DNA of 64,000 bases from NCBI RefSeq assembly GCF_013391635.1, contig NZ_JACAWU010000002.1, positions 186,001 through 250,000 of the forward strand, in the 5' to 3' direction. Each line of letters starts with the position of its first letter. Within the stretch, counting starts at the first letter, position 1. The notes beneath the pieces are model-generated. The model did no database searches. It had not been told where the DNA came from and was given only the letters and a program-made list of their open reading frames with translations. Below, in pieces: positions 26,523 through 34,586 of the stretch. The position numbers were made by a program, and so were the translations under genes. Origin of the DNA: Natronomonas gomsonensis (GTDB lineage Archaea; Halobacteriota; Halobacteria; Halobacteriales; Haloarculaceae).

Positions 26523-27575
26523 TCACCCGAACATGTCGCCAAGGGCGTCGCCGCCGTCACCGTCTTCGGTGTCGTCGGCGTCCTCGGCATCGCTTTCGTC
26601 AGTTTCCGCTTCCGTTTCGTCTTCGTCGGCCGTCTCCTCGCCCTCGCTTTCGGGCTCGCTACCCGTGTCGGCAGGCTCTTCGACGCCGCGGAGTTCCTCC
26701 GGGAGGGCCTCCTCGTCGTCGATGACCGCTGCGAGCGCGCGGACCTGTGCGTCCGCCTTCGAGACGAGGTCGTCGGCGAGGTCGGGGCTCTCCACTGCGG
26801 CAGAGATGCCCACGGACTTGGCCTCGCCGGCGGCCTTCGCCAGCATCGACGGCGCCGTCTGGGCCGTCGGGTACTCGGCGTTGAGCGAGAGGTTCCGCGC
26901 CGCTGCGGCAGCGGACTGGATGTCCGCTTCGTACTCCTCGACGTCGATGGCGAGTTCCTCCGGCGCGAACAGCACGCCGTCGGAGAACACGCCGCGGAGG
27001 TCGAGACCGACCTCTTTCGGCTCGATGCCGAGTTCGCCGAGCACGTTCGCGAGGTCCTGTGAGACCTCCTCGCCGGCCGACAGCACCGTCGAGTCCTCCA
27101 TCACCTTGATGGAGCCCTCGTCGATGCGGGCGTTGGCGCCGATGGACTGGAGTTCACCCACGAATGGACCCGGGTCGACACCCGTGTCGCCTTCGGGGAT
27201 GACGATGTCGTTCGGCGCGACTTCTCCGGCGTTGATGGGTGCCGGCGTCTTCGACTCCTCGAGCTGTTTGTACAGCCCGAAGGGGTTGTCGTTCGTGCCG
27301 ATGAGTCCGACCTGCCCGGCGACGTGCTCGGTCAGGTCCTCGAGGCCGTCGTCGACCTCTTCGAGCGCCCGCTCCATGAGCGTGTTCCGCGAGACGCGCA
27401 GGGCTGCGGTGCCGTGCAGTTCACGGCGCATGTCCTGCAGTTGGCGGCTCGGGATGCCGGTGACGTCGACGATGCCGACGGAGTCGTAGCGTTCGAGGAA
27501 CGCGACGATGTCGTCGACTTCCTCCCGTTTCCACTCCGGAATCGTCTCGGTTTTGCGTTCGGCTTCGGCGCTCAT
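26523..27575 (-). CDS. rpl10: Ribosomal protein uL10 (P0)
   Basis: 350 residues: rRNA-binding domain at the N-terminus ([21 protein letters not shown]), P0 insertion domain in the middle, helices that bind P1 dimers ([21 protein letters not shown]) and a highly acidic tail ending LGDMFG, the same tail motif as P1. The start overlaps the rpl1 stop by 4 bases. Forms the stalk base of the 50S subunit. Confidence 0.96.
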   Translation of the reverse strand: MSAEAERKTETIPEWKREEVDDIVAFLERYDSVGIVDVTGIPSRQLQDMRRELHGTAALRVSRNTLMERALEEVDDGLEDLTEHVAGQVGLIGTNDNPFGLYKQLEESKTPAPINAGEVAPNDIVIPEGDTGVDPGPFVGELQSIGANARIDEGSIKVMEDSTVLSAGEEVSQDLANVLGELGIEPKEVGLDLRGVFSDGVLFAPEELAIDVEEYEADIQSAAAAARNLSLNAEYPTAQTAPSMLAKAAGEAKSVGISAAVESPDLADDLVSKADAQVRALAAVIDDEEALPEELRGVEEPADTGSEPESEGEETADEDETEAETDESDAEDADDTEDGDGGDALGDMFG

Positions 27576-28210
27576 GCGGGCACCTCCACGGCCGGCCCCA
27601 TCGTCGTCTTCACGTAAATCGCGTCGATGTTCTGCGGGCCCTTCTCGAGGTCCGTGAACAGTCGACGGATGATGACGTCGATGTTGTCGGAAATGTCCTC
27701 GGCAGACATGTCCTCCGCGCCGACGCGCGTGTGGAACGTCCGTCGGTCGCGGGAGCGAACCTGAACGGTGTTCTTCATCCGGTTGACCGTCTCGACGACG
27801 TCGTCGTCGGGCTGCAGGGGCGTCGGCATCTTACCACGGGGACCGAGTACGGTACCCAGATAGCGACCGATGTCCTGCATCATGTCGGCCTCGGCGATGA
27901 AGAAGTCAGTGTCGTCCGCCAAGTCTTTCGCCGCGTCGTCGTCGTCTCCGAGGTCTTCCAGCTCGTCGCCGTCCAGGACGTCGTCTGCGACGTCCTGGGC
28001 GCGAATCGCTGTCTCACCTTCGGCGAACACGACGATACGCGTGTCCTGGCCCGTACCCGACGGTAGGACGATGCTCTCGTCTACCCGGTTGTTGGGGTCG
28101 TCTAGGTCTAGGTCGCGCAGGTTGATAGCGAGGTCGACCGTCTCACGGAAGTTCCGCTCGGGTGCCTCGTCGAGTGCGCGAGATACTGCGTCCTGTATCG
28201 AATCTGCCAT
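27572..28210 (-). CDS. rpl1: Ribosomal protein uL1
   Basis: 212 residues, two-domain L1 protein ([20 protein letters not shown] at the N-terminus, [13 protein letters not shown] in the middle, which is the diagnostic loop, ending [11 protein letters not shown]). Binds the L1 stalk of 23S rRNA and, in archaea, represses its own operon by binding mRNA. A folded 5' leader with a GAGGTG ribosome-binding site (28216-28221 on the minus strand) precedes the ATG. First gene of the uL1-uL10-P1 operon. Confidence 0.96.
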   Translation of the reverse strand: MADSIQDAVSRALDEAPERNFRETVDLAINLRDLDLDDPNNRVDESIVLPSGTGQDTRIVVFAEGETAIRAQDVADDVLDGDELEDLGDDDDAAKDLADDTDFFIAEADMMQDIGRYLGTVLGPRGKMPTPLQPDDDVVETVNRMKNTVQVRSRDRRTFHTRVGAEDMSAEDISDNIDVIIRRLFTDLEKGPQNIDAIYVKTTMGPAVEVPA

Positions 28211-28213
28211 CGT

Positions 28214-28305
28214 TCACCTCCGTAGTCGCAGCCACGTGGGCTACTACGGTGTGAAACAGGCTACGCCTGTCTCGTATCGAGCGAGGAGTATGACGCACTT
28301 AAGGC
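28214..28305 (-). promoter_or_regulatory. Structured leader and promoter of the uL1 operon (L1 autoregulation candidate)
   Basis: Read on the minus strand: a TATA-like box (gccttaagtg, about 28305-28296), then a predicted leader of about 65 nucleotides. It contains a perfect hairpin ACAGGC/GCCTGT with a 3-base loop (28256-28270) and a second stem CCGTAGT/ACTACGG (28220-28249) enclosing an AGCC/GGCT stem, directly before the Shine-Dalgarno at 28216-28221. Leaders of haloarchaeal L1 operons are reported to mimic the 23S L1-binding site; the match here is structural by eye only. Confidence 0.6.
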
Positions 28306-28336
28306 CGTCGAACCGCTTTCGGCGTGCCGACGCCTC

Positions 28337-28765
28337 TCACTCCTCGAGGAACCGCGATTCGAGGCTCTCGTCGGGCATCATACAGGACTCGCGCTTCCCG
28401 AACCATCCGTAGCGGTGGTCGGCGACGAAGTCGTAGATACGGTCTCGAACGAAGCGCGGCAGGACCACTGCGGGATACAGCGCCGAGTACGGAAGCCCGA
28501 GGCCCTTCAGAACACGTAACGCTGCGGTCGACTTGGTGTAGTAGTTCTCACCATCGACGAGGACGAAGGTGTCGAAATCTTCGGTGGGCAGGTCGTGGGC
28601 TTCAAGCAGTCGCTGGCCGGCGTCGGATTGCAGGGCCGAAAACTGGAACCGCCCCTCCGGGTCACGCTCGATGACCCACTGGACGAGGCCGTTACAGAGG
28701 TTACAGACCCCATCGAACAGCAAAACCGGGTGACCCTCCAGAGCTGTCGCTTCGTCGTCGTTCAC
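28337..28765 (-). CDS. DCC-family (DUF393) thiol-disulfide protein
   Basis: 142 residues. The family motif DGVCNLCN (DxxCxxC) lies within the first 25 residues, followed by FQFSALQSDAGQRLLE and the closing YDFVADHRYGWFGKRE typical of DUF393. Thioredoxin-like redox role proposed for the family; partner unknown. GTG 28765 is preferred; a TTG at 28792 would add nine residues. It sits between rpl11 and the uL1 operon on the same strand, but with its own TATA-like box (ggtaattatcc near 28825). Confidence 0.82.
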   Translation of the reverse strand: MNDDEATALEGHPVLLFDGVCNLCNGLVQWVIERDPEGRFQFSALQSDAGQRLLEAHDLPTEDFDTFVLVDGENYYTKSTAALRVLKGLGLPYSALYPAVVLPRFVRDRIYDFVADHRYGWFGKRESCMMPDESLESRFLEE

Positions 28766-28834
28766 GTCTCTATCGAGGAGTGGCGCAGTCAAAAGTTCGC
28801 GGTGTGACTGCTGGACGGATAATTACCGCCCGGA

Positions 28835-29326
28835 TTACGCTGCGGCTTCGGATTCGGCAAACGTGTCGTCGAACTCGCCGTCTTCCAGTCGCTGCTTGTA
28901 GGTGCGTGCGTCCTCGCCCTCGATGGTGACGCCGAGCGAGACGCAGGTGCCGGCGACCTCCTTGGAGGCGCCGCGGGCGTCGTAGGCCAGCAGGTCGGGG
29001 AGTTTCTGCTCGGCGATTTTCTTCAGCTGCTCTGCGGACATGTCGGCGACGAAGTCCTCCTGGGGGACGCCGCTGCCGGTCTCGAAGCCGAGTTCGTCCT
29101 TGATGAGCGCCGCCGTCGGCGGCACACCCACGTCGATGCTGAACGACCCGTCGTCGTCGTAGTCGACGGTGACGGGCACTTCCGTGCCGTCGAACGCCGC
29201 GGTCTGTTCGTTGATTTCGTTGACGACCGCCTGCACGTCCACGGGGGTTGGGCCGAGCTCCGGGCCGAGCGGCGGTCCGGGGTTGGCCTGCCCGCCGGGG
29301 ACGAGCACTTCGATAGTTCCAGCCAT
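28835..29326 (-). CDS. rpl11: Ribosomal protein uL11
   Basis: 163 residues: MAGTIEVLVPGGQANPGPPLGPELGP is the Pro-rich N-terminal domain that contacts thiostrepton-site rRNA, and AYDARGASKEVAGTCVSLG the C-terminal rRNA-binding domain. Part of the GTPase-associated centre. A TATA-like box near 29352 on the same strand suits a leaderless start. Separated from rpl1 by the DCC gene. Confidence 0.96.
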   Translation of the reverse strand: MAGTIEVLVPGGQANPGPPLGPELGPTPVDVQAVVNEINEQTAAFDGTEVPVTVDYDDDGSFSIDVGVPPTAALIKDELGFETGSGVPQEDFVADMSAEQLKKIAEQKLPDLLAYDARGASKEVAGTCVSLGVTIEGEDARTYKQRLEDGEFDDTFAESEAAA

Positions 29327-29410
29327 ATCGAAACGAACTATCGCCGCGACTTTAAGGGTTGTCGATTCACTCCGGCGTGTGGTGCAGTCTCAGCCATCGC
29401 CGGTCGTCTC

Positions 29411-29611
29411 CTAGGGGAGCGAGATACCCTGTCGAACCAGATACTCGCTGACCTCCTTGATGACGACGGGGCTACCGATGATGCGGGCAGCGTTTCCCTC
29501 GTCGTAGACGGTGACGGTGAACTGCGCTTCGAGGTCGGCTTGCACCCCGTCCAGCGACGCCCACGGGAGAACGATCTGGGTGCTGTCGCGGAGACTGGAG
29601 GGGCTTGCCAT
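29411..29611 (-). CDS. Small VNG_1110C-like protein
   Basis: 66 residues, soluble, mixed alpha/beta (STQIVLPWASLDGVQADLEAQF, then RIIGSPVVIKEVSEYLVRQGI). The sequence and its place beside rpl11 fit the conserved haloarchaeal family named after Halobacterium VNG_1110C; that name is from memory. A TATA-like box (tttaatgac near 29640) lies about 29 bases upstream, giving a leaderless message. Function unknown; the conserved position by translation genes hints at a link to them. Confidence 0.75.
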   Translation of the reverse strand: MASPSSLRDSTQIVLPWASLDGVQADLEAQFTVTVYDEGNAARIIGSPVVIKEVSEYLVRQGISLP

Positions 29612-29673
29612 CGAGAAATTGTTTCTTGTACCCGGTCATTAAATTGTTGAAACCCGTCCGAACGTGGTTCGAA

Positions 29674-29838
29674 TCAGGCGTTGACGAGCAGGAGACCGAA
29701 TATCGCGGCGACGATGAGGATACCGCTCACCTGCCGGAAGCCGTAGCCGAACAGCGTCGAGAAGACGAAGTGGAAGACGCCGACGAAGGCCAATCCGACA
29801 CAGATGAGGCTGTAGGCGAGTTTCTTCTTGCCCTCCAT
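29674..29838 (-). CDS. Two-segment membrane microprotein (54 residues)
   Basis: Starts MEGKKKLAYS and has two hydrophobic segments (about residues 8-28 and 35-53) separated by GYGFRQ. Too short to stand out by length, but a strong TATA-like box (ttatatc, about 29867-29860 on the minus strand) lies about 26 bases before this ATG, exactly the leaderless spacing, and the composition is typical of a real membrane peptide. Divergent from the Drg-type GTPase, 96 bases away. Function unknown. Confidence 0.7.
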   Translation of the reverse strand: MEGKKKLAYSLICVGLAFVGVFHFVFSTLFGYGFRQVSGILIVAAIFGLLLVNA

Positions 29839-29934
29839 ACCGCCGCTTATCGCTGTCGCGATATAATCCCCGCGCTCGGGGCGAGTGAGGCACAACCGAA
29901 CGCCTTTTTCGGCACCGACGACAGTACTCGCGTA

Positions 29935-31050
29935 ATGGGGCTCAAAGAGGAGATCGAGGCGATCGAAGAGGAGATCGCCAACACCCCGTACAACAAATCG
30001 ACCGAACAGCATATCGGTCGGCTGAAGGCCAAACTCTCCGAGAAAAAAGAGGAACTCGAACGCAGACAGTCCTCCGGAGGCGGTAGCGGTGGCTACGCCG
30101 TCGAGAAACACGGCGACGCGACCGTCGCGTTGGTCGGGTTCCCCTCCGTCGGCAAATCGACGCTCCTCAACGCCCTCACGAACGCCGACAGCGAGGTCGG
30201 TTCCTACGAGTTCACGACGCTCGATGTCAACCCCGGCATGCTGGAGTACAACGGCGCGAACATCCAACTGCTCGACGTGCCCGGCCTCATCGAGGGTGCC
30301 GCCGAGAACCGCGGCGGCGGCCAGGCCGTCCTGTCGGTCGTCCGAACCGCCGACCTCGTGTTGTTCGTCCTGTCGGTGTTCGAGATTCAGCAGTACGAGC
30401 GCCTGCGCGAAGAACTGTACAAAAACAAGGTTCGCCTCGACACCGAGCCGGTGCAGGTCAACATCCGCAAGAAGCACAAAGGCGGCATCAACCTCACCAC
30501 CTCCGACCGGGTGACCCTCGACGACGATACTATCATGGGCGTCCTCCGGGAGTACGACTACGTCAACGCCGACGTGACCATCCGCGAGGACCTCACCATC
30601 GACCAGTTGGTCGACTCACTACAGGCCAATCGGGAGTACCTCCCGTCGATGGTCTGTGTCAACAAAGCCGACCTCATCGAACCCGACTACCTCGAAACCG
30701 TCAACGAGCAGTTGCGGGACCACGACATCGACCCCGAGGAAGCGGTCTTCATCAGCGCCGAAGAGGAGAAAGGACTGGACTCCCTGAAACAGACTATCTG
30801 GGAGGAACTCGGCCTCATCCGCATCTACATGGACAAGCCGGGGCGCGGCGTCGACCGCGAGGAACCGCTCATCCTCACCGAGGAGGAAAACACCGTCGAC
30901 GACGCCATCGACAAACTCGGCGGGAGCTTCGACGAGCGGTTCCGGTTCGCTCGGGTCACCGGTTCATCGGCAAAACACGACGAACAGCAGGTCGGGAGGG
31001 ACCACGAACTCCACGACGAGGACGTCCTGCGAATCGTCGCCCGGAAGTGA
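29935..31050 (+). CDS. drg: Drg-type Obg-family GTPase
   Basis: 371 residues. N-terminal coiled coil (EEIEAIEEEIANTPYNKSTEQHIGRLKAKL), then the G domain: G1 GFPSVGKS at residues 68-75, G2 TTLDVNPG, G3 DVPG followed by LIEGAAENRGGG, G4 NKAD, G5 SAEEE, with a Drg-type insertion before G4 and a TGS domain at the C-terminus (PLILTEEENTVDDAIDKLGGSF). Eukaryotic DRGs bind ribosomes and assist stalled translation; the archaeal role is likely similar. ATG 29935 fits the family N-terminus. Confidence 0.94.
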   Translation: MGLKEEIEAIEEEIANTPYNKSTEQHIGRLKAKLSEKKEELERRQSSGGGSGGYAVEKHGDATVALVGFPSVGKSTLLNALTNADSEVGSYEFTTLDVNPGMLEYNGANIQLLDVPGLIEGAAENRGGGQAVLSVVRTADLVLFVLSVFEIQQYERLREELYKNKVRLDTEPVQVNIRKKHKGGINLTTSDRVTLDDDTIMGVLREYDYVNADVTIREDLTIDQLVDSLQANREYLPSMVCVNKADLIEPDYLETVNEQLRDHDIDPEEAVFISAEEEKGLDSLKQTIWEELGLIRIYMDKPGRGVDREEPLILTEEENTVDDAIDKLGGSFDERFRFARVTGSSAKHDEQQVGRDHELHDEDVLRIVARK

Positions 31051-31520
31051 TCGCCGTGAGCGACGACTCGGCCGCACGTCGCAGATTGCTCGCCGTAATC
31101 GCGGTAGGGCTGCTCCCGTGGACCGTCCTCCTCGTCGGCCAGACGACGTTCGTCTTCTCGTTCGGACTGGTGAGTCTCGACCCGCTCCATCTGACCAACG
31201 TCTACGAGTTCCTCTTCGTCTACACCGACGCCCTCCCACGTCGACTGCAAGCGTGGCCGGCCGGAATACTTCTCTACACGGGCGCGCTCGCAAGCGCGGT
31301 GTCCGGCCTCTGGGATTTCGAGGACCCTCGGCTCACCGGCGGCCTACTCGCATTCGCCGGCGTCGCCCATGCACAGGTGTCCTACGGACTGTTTCGGACA
31401 TACGCGCTTCCACTCTCGGAGTTTCCGGTGATTCCGCTCGGCGCCATCGCCTCCTGGACCGTCGTGTGGTGGTACTACTGGCCGCTGGCTCGACAGAAAG
31501 GCCTCGGCCCGCTGGATTAG
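31047..31520 (+). CDS. Haloarchaeal membrane protein (TIGR04206-like)
   Basis: 157 residues with about four or five membrane segments (for example 14-33, 70-88, 98-115 and 124-146) and Trp-rich end segment WTVVWWYYWPLARQ. The GTG at 31047 overlaps the drg stop (GTGA); a second GTG at 31056 is an alternative start giving VSDDSAARRR. It resembles a haloarchaeal family catalogued as TIGR04206, from memory. Translationally coupled to the GTPase gene. Function unknown. Confidence 0.7.
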   Translation: MIAVSDDSAARRRLLAVIAVGLLPWTVLLVGQTTFVFSFGLVSLDPLHLTNVYEFLFVYTDALPRRLQAWPAGILLYTGALASAVSGLWDFEDPRLTGGLLAFAGVAHAQVSYGLFRTYALPLSEFPVIPLGAIASWTVVWWYYWPLARQKGLGPLD

Positions 31521-32617
31521 GACTCGGTTTCAGTTGGGGTTGAGTCCTCGGAAACGCGCCACGTTCCGTCGACAGCGACGCGGACTCCATCGACCGAAAC
31601 GTCACGCGTCGTCGCCGATGTGCCGATTTCGTTTTCGATCGTGGCCCGGTCGGGCACCTCTCCCTCCGGATAGACGGCCGCGAGGGACGCCGTTCCCTCC
31701 TCGGGTCCGAGCGTGAAGGAACTCACGAGGCCTGTTGCGGATTCGAGCACTGGGCCGCTCTCTACGAACTGACCGGTGTCGGCCTCCTCTCCGCCCGCAC
31801 CGCCCGATTCGGGGTCGATTCCCCACGCACCCAGCGTGACGTGGCCGTTGCCAGCGGTCTCCAGTGCCCACCCGCTGTCGTCGGCCTCGCCGAACCGTTC
31901 GGTTTCGCCGGCGATGGTGTCGAGTACGGTGTCGAGGCTCGATTCGCTGTCCAACAGCGTGACGAGCGTGTCCTCGCGGACTGCGAAGGCCAACCCCTCC
32001 GTCGAGAGAAAGCCCTCGCCGGTGCCCTCGTACACCTCGAAGTCGCCCCGCTCCTCGCCGGGTTCGAACCCCTCGGAGGCGGCGACGACGGCATCGGCGT
32101 CGAAGGAGCCACGGAAGACACCGACGCCGTCGACGAGCAGCATCGAATCGACGCGGAGTTCGTTCCCTGAATCGGGAGTCGCCGTCGACGAATCGGTGTC
32201 GTTGTCGGCGGTTTCCTCGGGGAGTTCCCCATCGCCAAGGGGGCCGAGAAGCCGGTCGGCGAACCCATATGGAACGAGTCCGAACCCGAGGCCGATGCTC
32301 CCTATGAGGAGACCGGCGGTGGGGTAGGCGACCAGCGGGTCGACGTTCACCGGCGCGGTGTCGGAACCGATGTCGATGTCGACGGCGTCCGGGAGCTCCT
32401 CGGCGTAGGGGAGTTCTTCCTCGCCATCGTAGCGTCGGAGCCACTCGGCGTCGATGTGGACGAAGAACACGCCGGCGTCGTCGTTTGCGCCGTCTTTGGG
32501 CGTGCTGTCGTTGTATGCCGGCGTTTCACCGCCGTCGAGAACGCCAGTACAGCCAGCAACTGTCGCCAGCGGGAGGGCGGCCGTCGCTTTCAGTACGTCG
32601 CGTCGGTGGAGGTCCAT
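31517..32617 (-). CDS. Tat lipoprotein of unknown function
   Basis: 366 residues. Signal MDLHRRDVLKATAALPLATVAGCTG with twin Arg and lipobox VAGC, so it is an anchored lipoprotein after Tat export (Cys23). The mature part is strongly acidic with two similar halves of about 150 residues (LLVDGVGVFRGSFDADAVVAA and LVSSFTLGPEEGTASLAAVYPEG) that look like an extracytoplasmic beta/alpha fold. A hydrophobic stretch near 100-125 (AGLLIGSIGLGFGLVPYG) could be buried core. No motif identified. Its 3' end overlaps the upstream convergent gene by 4 bases. Confidence 0.75.
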   Translation of the reverse strand: MDLHRRDVLKATAALPLATVAGCTGVLDGGETPAYNDSTPKDGANDDAGVFFVHIDAEWLRRYDGEEELPYAEELPDAVDIDIGSDTAPVNVDPLVAYPTAGLLIGSIGLGFGLVPYGFADRLLGPLGDGELPEETADNDTDSSTATPDSGNELRVDSMLLVDGVGVFRGSFDADAVVAASEGFEPGEERGDFEVYEGTGEGFLSTEGLAFAVREDTLVTLLDSESSLDTVLDTIAGETERFGEADDSGWALETAGNGHVTLGAWGIDPESGGAGGEEADTGQFVESGPVLESATGLVSSFTLGPEEGTASLAAVYPEGEVPDRATIENEIGTSATTRDVSVDGVRVAVDGTWRVSEDSTPTETES

Positions 32618-32716
32618 GCGTTCAATGACCCGACGAGACCGTATAGGTCATACGGCCGACGGTGGCCGACTGCCGCCGCCGCTACGTTTTCCTGTCGCGG
32701 ACTCGTCGGTCCGAGT

Positions 32717-33478
32717 ATGCACGCGACACTGGACCACGTAATGATGCGCGTCGAGGACTTAGAGGAATCCCTGGAGTTCTACACCACCCACTTCGACTAC
32801 GAGGAAAAGGGCCGCTGGGAGGCCGACACGTTCACGAACGTCTTTCTCGGCCCCGAGAACGTCCACGAGGAAGGTGCGCTGCTGGAACTCACCTACAACC
32901 ACGATGGACGCACCTACGACATGGGCGACGCGTGGGGGCACATCGCGGTCCGCGTCCCCGAGGACGAACTGCAGGAGTCCTACGACGAACTGATGAAAAG
33001 CGGCGTCGAGGACTATCGCGACCCCGAGTCCTGCGACAACCGCTACGCCTTCGTGAAAGATCCCGACGGCCACGAAATCGAGTTGGTCAAACGCGACCAC
33101 GGCGAGAAGTGGAGTCTCGACCACACCATGCTCCGCGTCGAGGACGCGGACGAGGCCATCGGCTGGTTCAGCCGGAAACTGGAGTACGACCTCTTCCGCC
33201 GGGCCGAGTTCGACGACTTCGCGCTGTACTTCATGAAGCCCGAAGACGCCGCCGAGGAGGCGATGAGCGTCGAGTTGACCTACAACTACGACGGCCGGAG
33301 CTACGAGATGGGCGACGCGTGGGGCCACGTCGCCGTCCGATGTGACGACCTCGATTCGACGTGGGAGACGCTGATGACCCGCGACGCCGCCGACTACCGT
33401 GACCCCGAATCCTGCGACAACCGCTATGCGTTCACGAAGACGAACGACGGGCACGAAGTGGAAGTAGTCACGCGGTAG
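32717..33478 (+). CDS. Tandem VOC-fold (glyoxalase I-like) protein
   Basis: 253 residues built of two VOC modules, about 1-125 and 130-253. Each opens with a metal-binding His (LDHVMMRV; LDHTMLRV), has GDAWGH followed by AVR, and ends with HEIEL or HEVEV, matching His and Glu ligands of glyoxalase I. The two halves share DPESCDNRYAF exactly. Likely detoxifies methylglyoxal-type adducts; the thiol cofactor is not glutathione in haloarchaea. Followed by a hairpin and T6 terminator. Confidence 0.85.
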   Translation: MHATLDHVMMRVEDLEESLEFYTTHFDYEEKGRWEADTFTNVFLGPENVHEEGALLELTYNHDGRTYDMGDAWGHIAVRVPEDELQESYDELMKSGVEDYRDPESCDNRYAFVKDPDGHEIELVKRDHGEKWSLDHTMLRVEDADEAIGWFSRKLEYDLFRRAEFDDFALYFMKPEDAAEEAMSVELTYNYDGRSYEMGDAWGHVAVRCDDLDSTWETLMTRDAADYRDPESCDNRYAFTKTNDGHEVEVVTR

Positions 33479-33490
33479 TCGACCCTAAGC

Positions 33491-33520
33491 GGCGACGGAG
33501 TCGCCGTAACCGTCTTTTTT
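33491..33520 (+). terminator. Hairpin plus T6 terminator after VOC gene
   Basis: Perfect 6-base stem GGCGAC/GTCGCC with a GGA loop (33491-33505), then T6 at 33515-33520, 13 bases past the stop codon. Looks like a factor-independent terminator. Confidence 0.55.
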
Positions 33521-33632
33521 CTCCCACAGCCACCGACGTCCCACCACGGAGCAGCGGCGCCGTCCCGTGGCCGTGCGCTCGTCGCGCCTTCGACGACAAA
33601 ACATATACTCGTCGTCCTGTATTGCTTCGACA

Positions 33633-34586
33633 ATGAGTCTCTCCGCGCTCCCGACGAGTGGCCCATCGGTGTTGCCGGTCACCGACGTGCTCGCGTGGAT
33701 TATCGTCGCTGTTTTCTTCGCCGGCGTGCTCGCGGAGTCGACGGACCGCCGTGCGGCGGCCCGAAAACTGACCGCGGGCGCGTGGGGGCTGTTTTCCGTG
33801 TTCTGGCTGCTCCTCATCCACTTCTACGTCTTCGTCCACCGGAGCATCGTCGAGACGGTGTTGGTCGCCATCGCCGTTCCGGCGTGTCTGTACGTCGGCT
33901 GGCGGCTGTATCACGGCCGAGATTCGCTGCTCGTGGTCTCCAGAGCCGTCGCGTTCATGGGGCTGCTGTACTTGCCCTTCGAGACCTCGCCCGTCGCCCG
34001 GCAGTTCCTCATCGAGACGGTCGCCACGCAGACGGCGTGGCTCATCGAGGCACTCGGCTACGGCGGGGGAATGGAACTCGTCGAGGACCCCTTCGACGAA
34101 TCGGGGTACGTGAACACGTTCTTCTTCCCGGCGACGGGTCGGTCCTCCCAAATCGTCTTCGCCTGCACCGGGTTGGCGAGCATGGCGATTTTCGGCGGCC
34201 TCTCGGCTGCCGTCGACGCGCCGCTCCGCCGGAAAGTGACCGCAGCCGTCGCGTCGGTGTCCATCATCTGGGTGCTCAACCTCGGCCGAAACGCCTTCAT
34301 CGCCCTGGCGAACGGCCACCAGTGGTTCGATTACGCGTGGCTCGAAGGGCCGGTGATGTTCGTCTTCGGGCTGTCGGACCCCGGGCGGGTGTCGTTTTTC
34401 GTCGCCGACCGAATCCTCTCACAGGGGCTCGCGGTGTTCGCGCTCATCGGCGTCGCTTGGCTCGTCTCGCGGTGGCTGCCCGAACTGTTGGACATCGCCG
34501 AGGAACTGCTGTCGCTGCTGACGGGTAGTGAGGTGACCCTCCGCTCGCCACAGACGGCCACTGACGGAGGTGACCCCGAGCCGTGA
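33633..34586 (+). CDS. Archaeosortase (ArtA-like)
   Basis: 317-residue membrane transpeptidase-like protein, about eight segments. Catalytic-type residues: Cys178 in VFACTGLASMAIF, Arg219 in LNLGRNAF (41 residues on, as in Haloferax ArtA C173/R214), and a third Arg, most likely Arg260 in VADRILSQ. ArtA removes the C-terminal PGF-CTERM signal and attaches lipid to surface proteins. ATG 33633 follows a TATA-like box (acatatac, 33601-33608). Its stop overlaps the next gene by 4 bases. Paralogous to the gene at 35668. Confidence 0.9.
   Translation: MSLSALPTSGPSVLPVTDVLAWIIVAVFFAGVLAESTDRRAAARKLTAGAWGLFSVFWLLLIHFYVFVHRSIVETVLVAIAVPACLYVGWRLYHGRDSLLVVSRAVAFMGLLYLPFETSPVARQFLIETVATQTAWLIEALGYGGGMELVEDPFDESGYVNTFFFPATGRSSQIVFACTGLASMAIFGGLSAAVDAPLRRKVTAAVASVSIIWVLNLGRNAFIALANGHQWFDYAWLEGPVMFVFGLSDPGRVSFFVADRILSQGLAVFALIGVAWLVSRWLPELLDIAEELLSLLTGSEVTLRSPQTATDGGDPEP

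Noticed and set aside
26157-27062. Frame of 301 codons opposite P1 and uL10
   Set aside because: Translation of the reverse of acidic tails; the ribosomal proteins are unmistakable.
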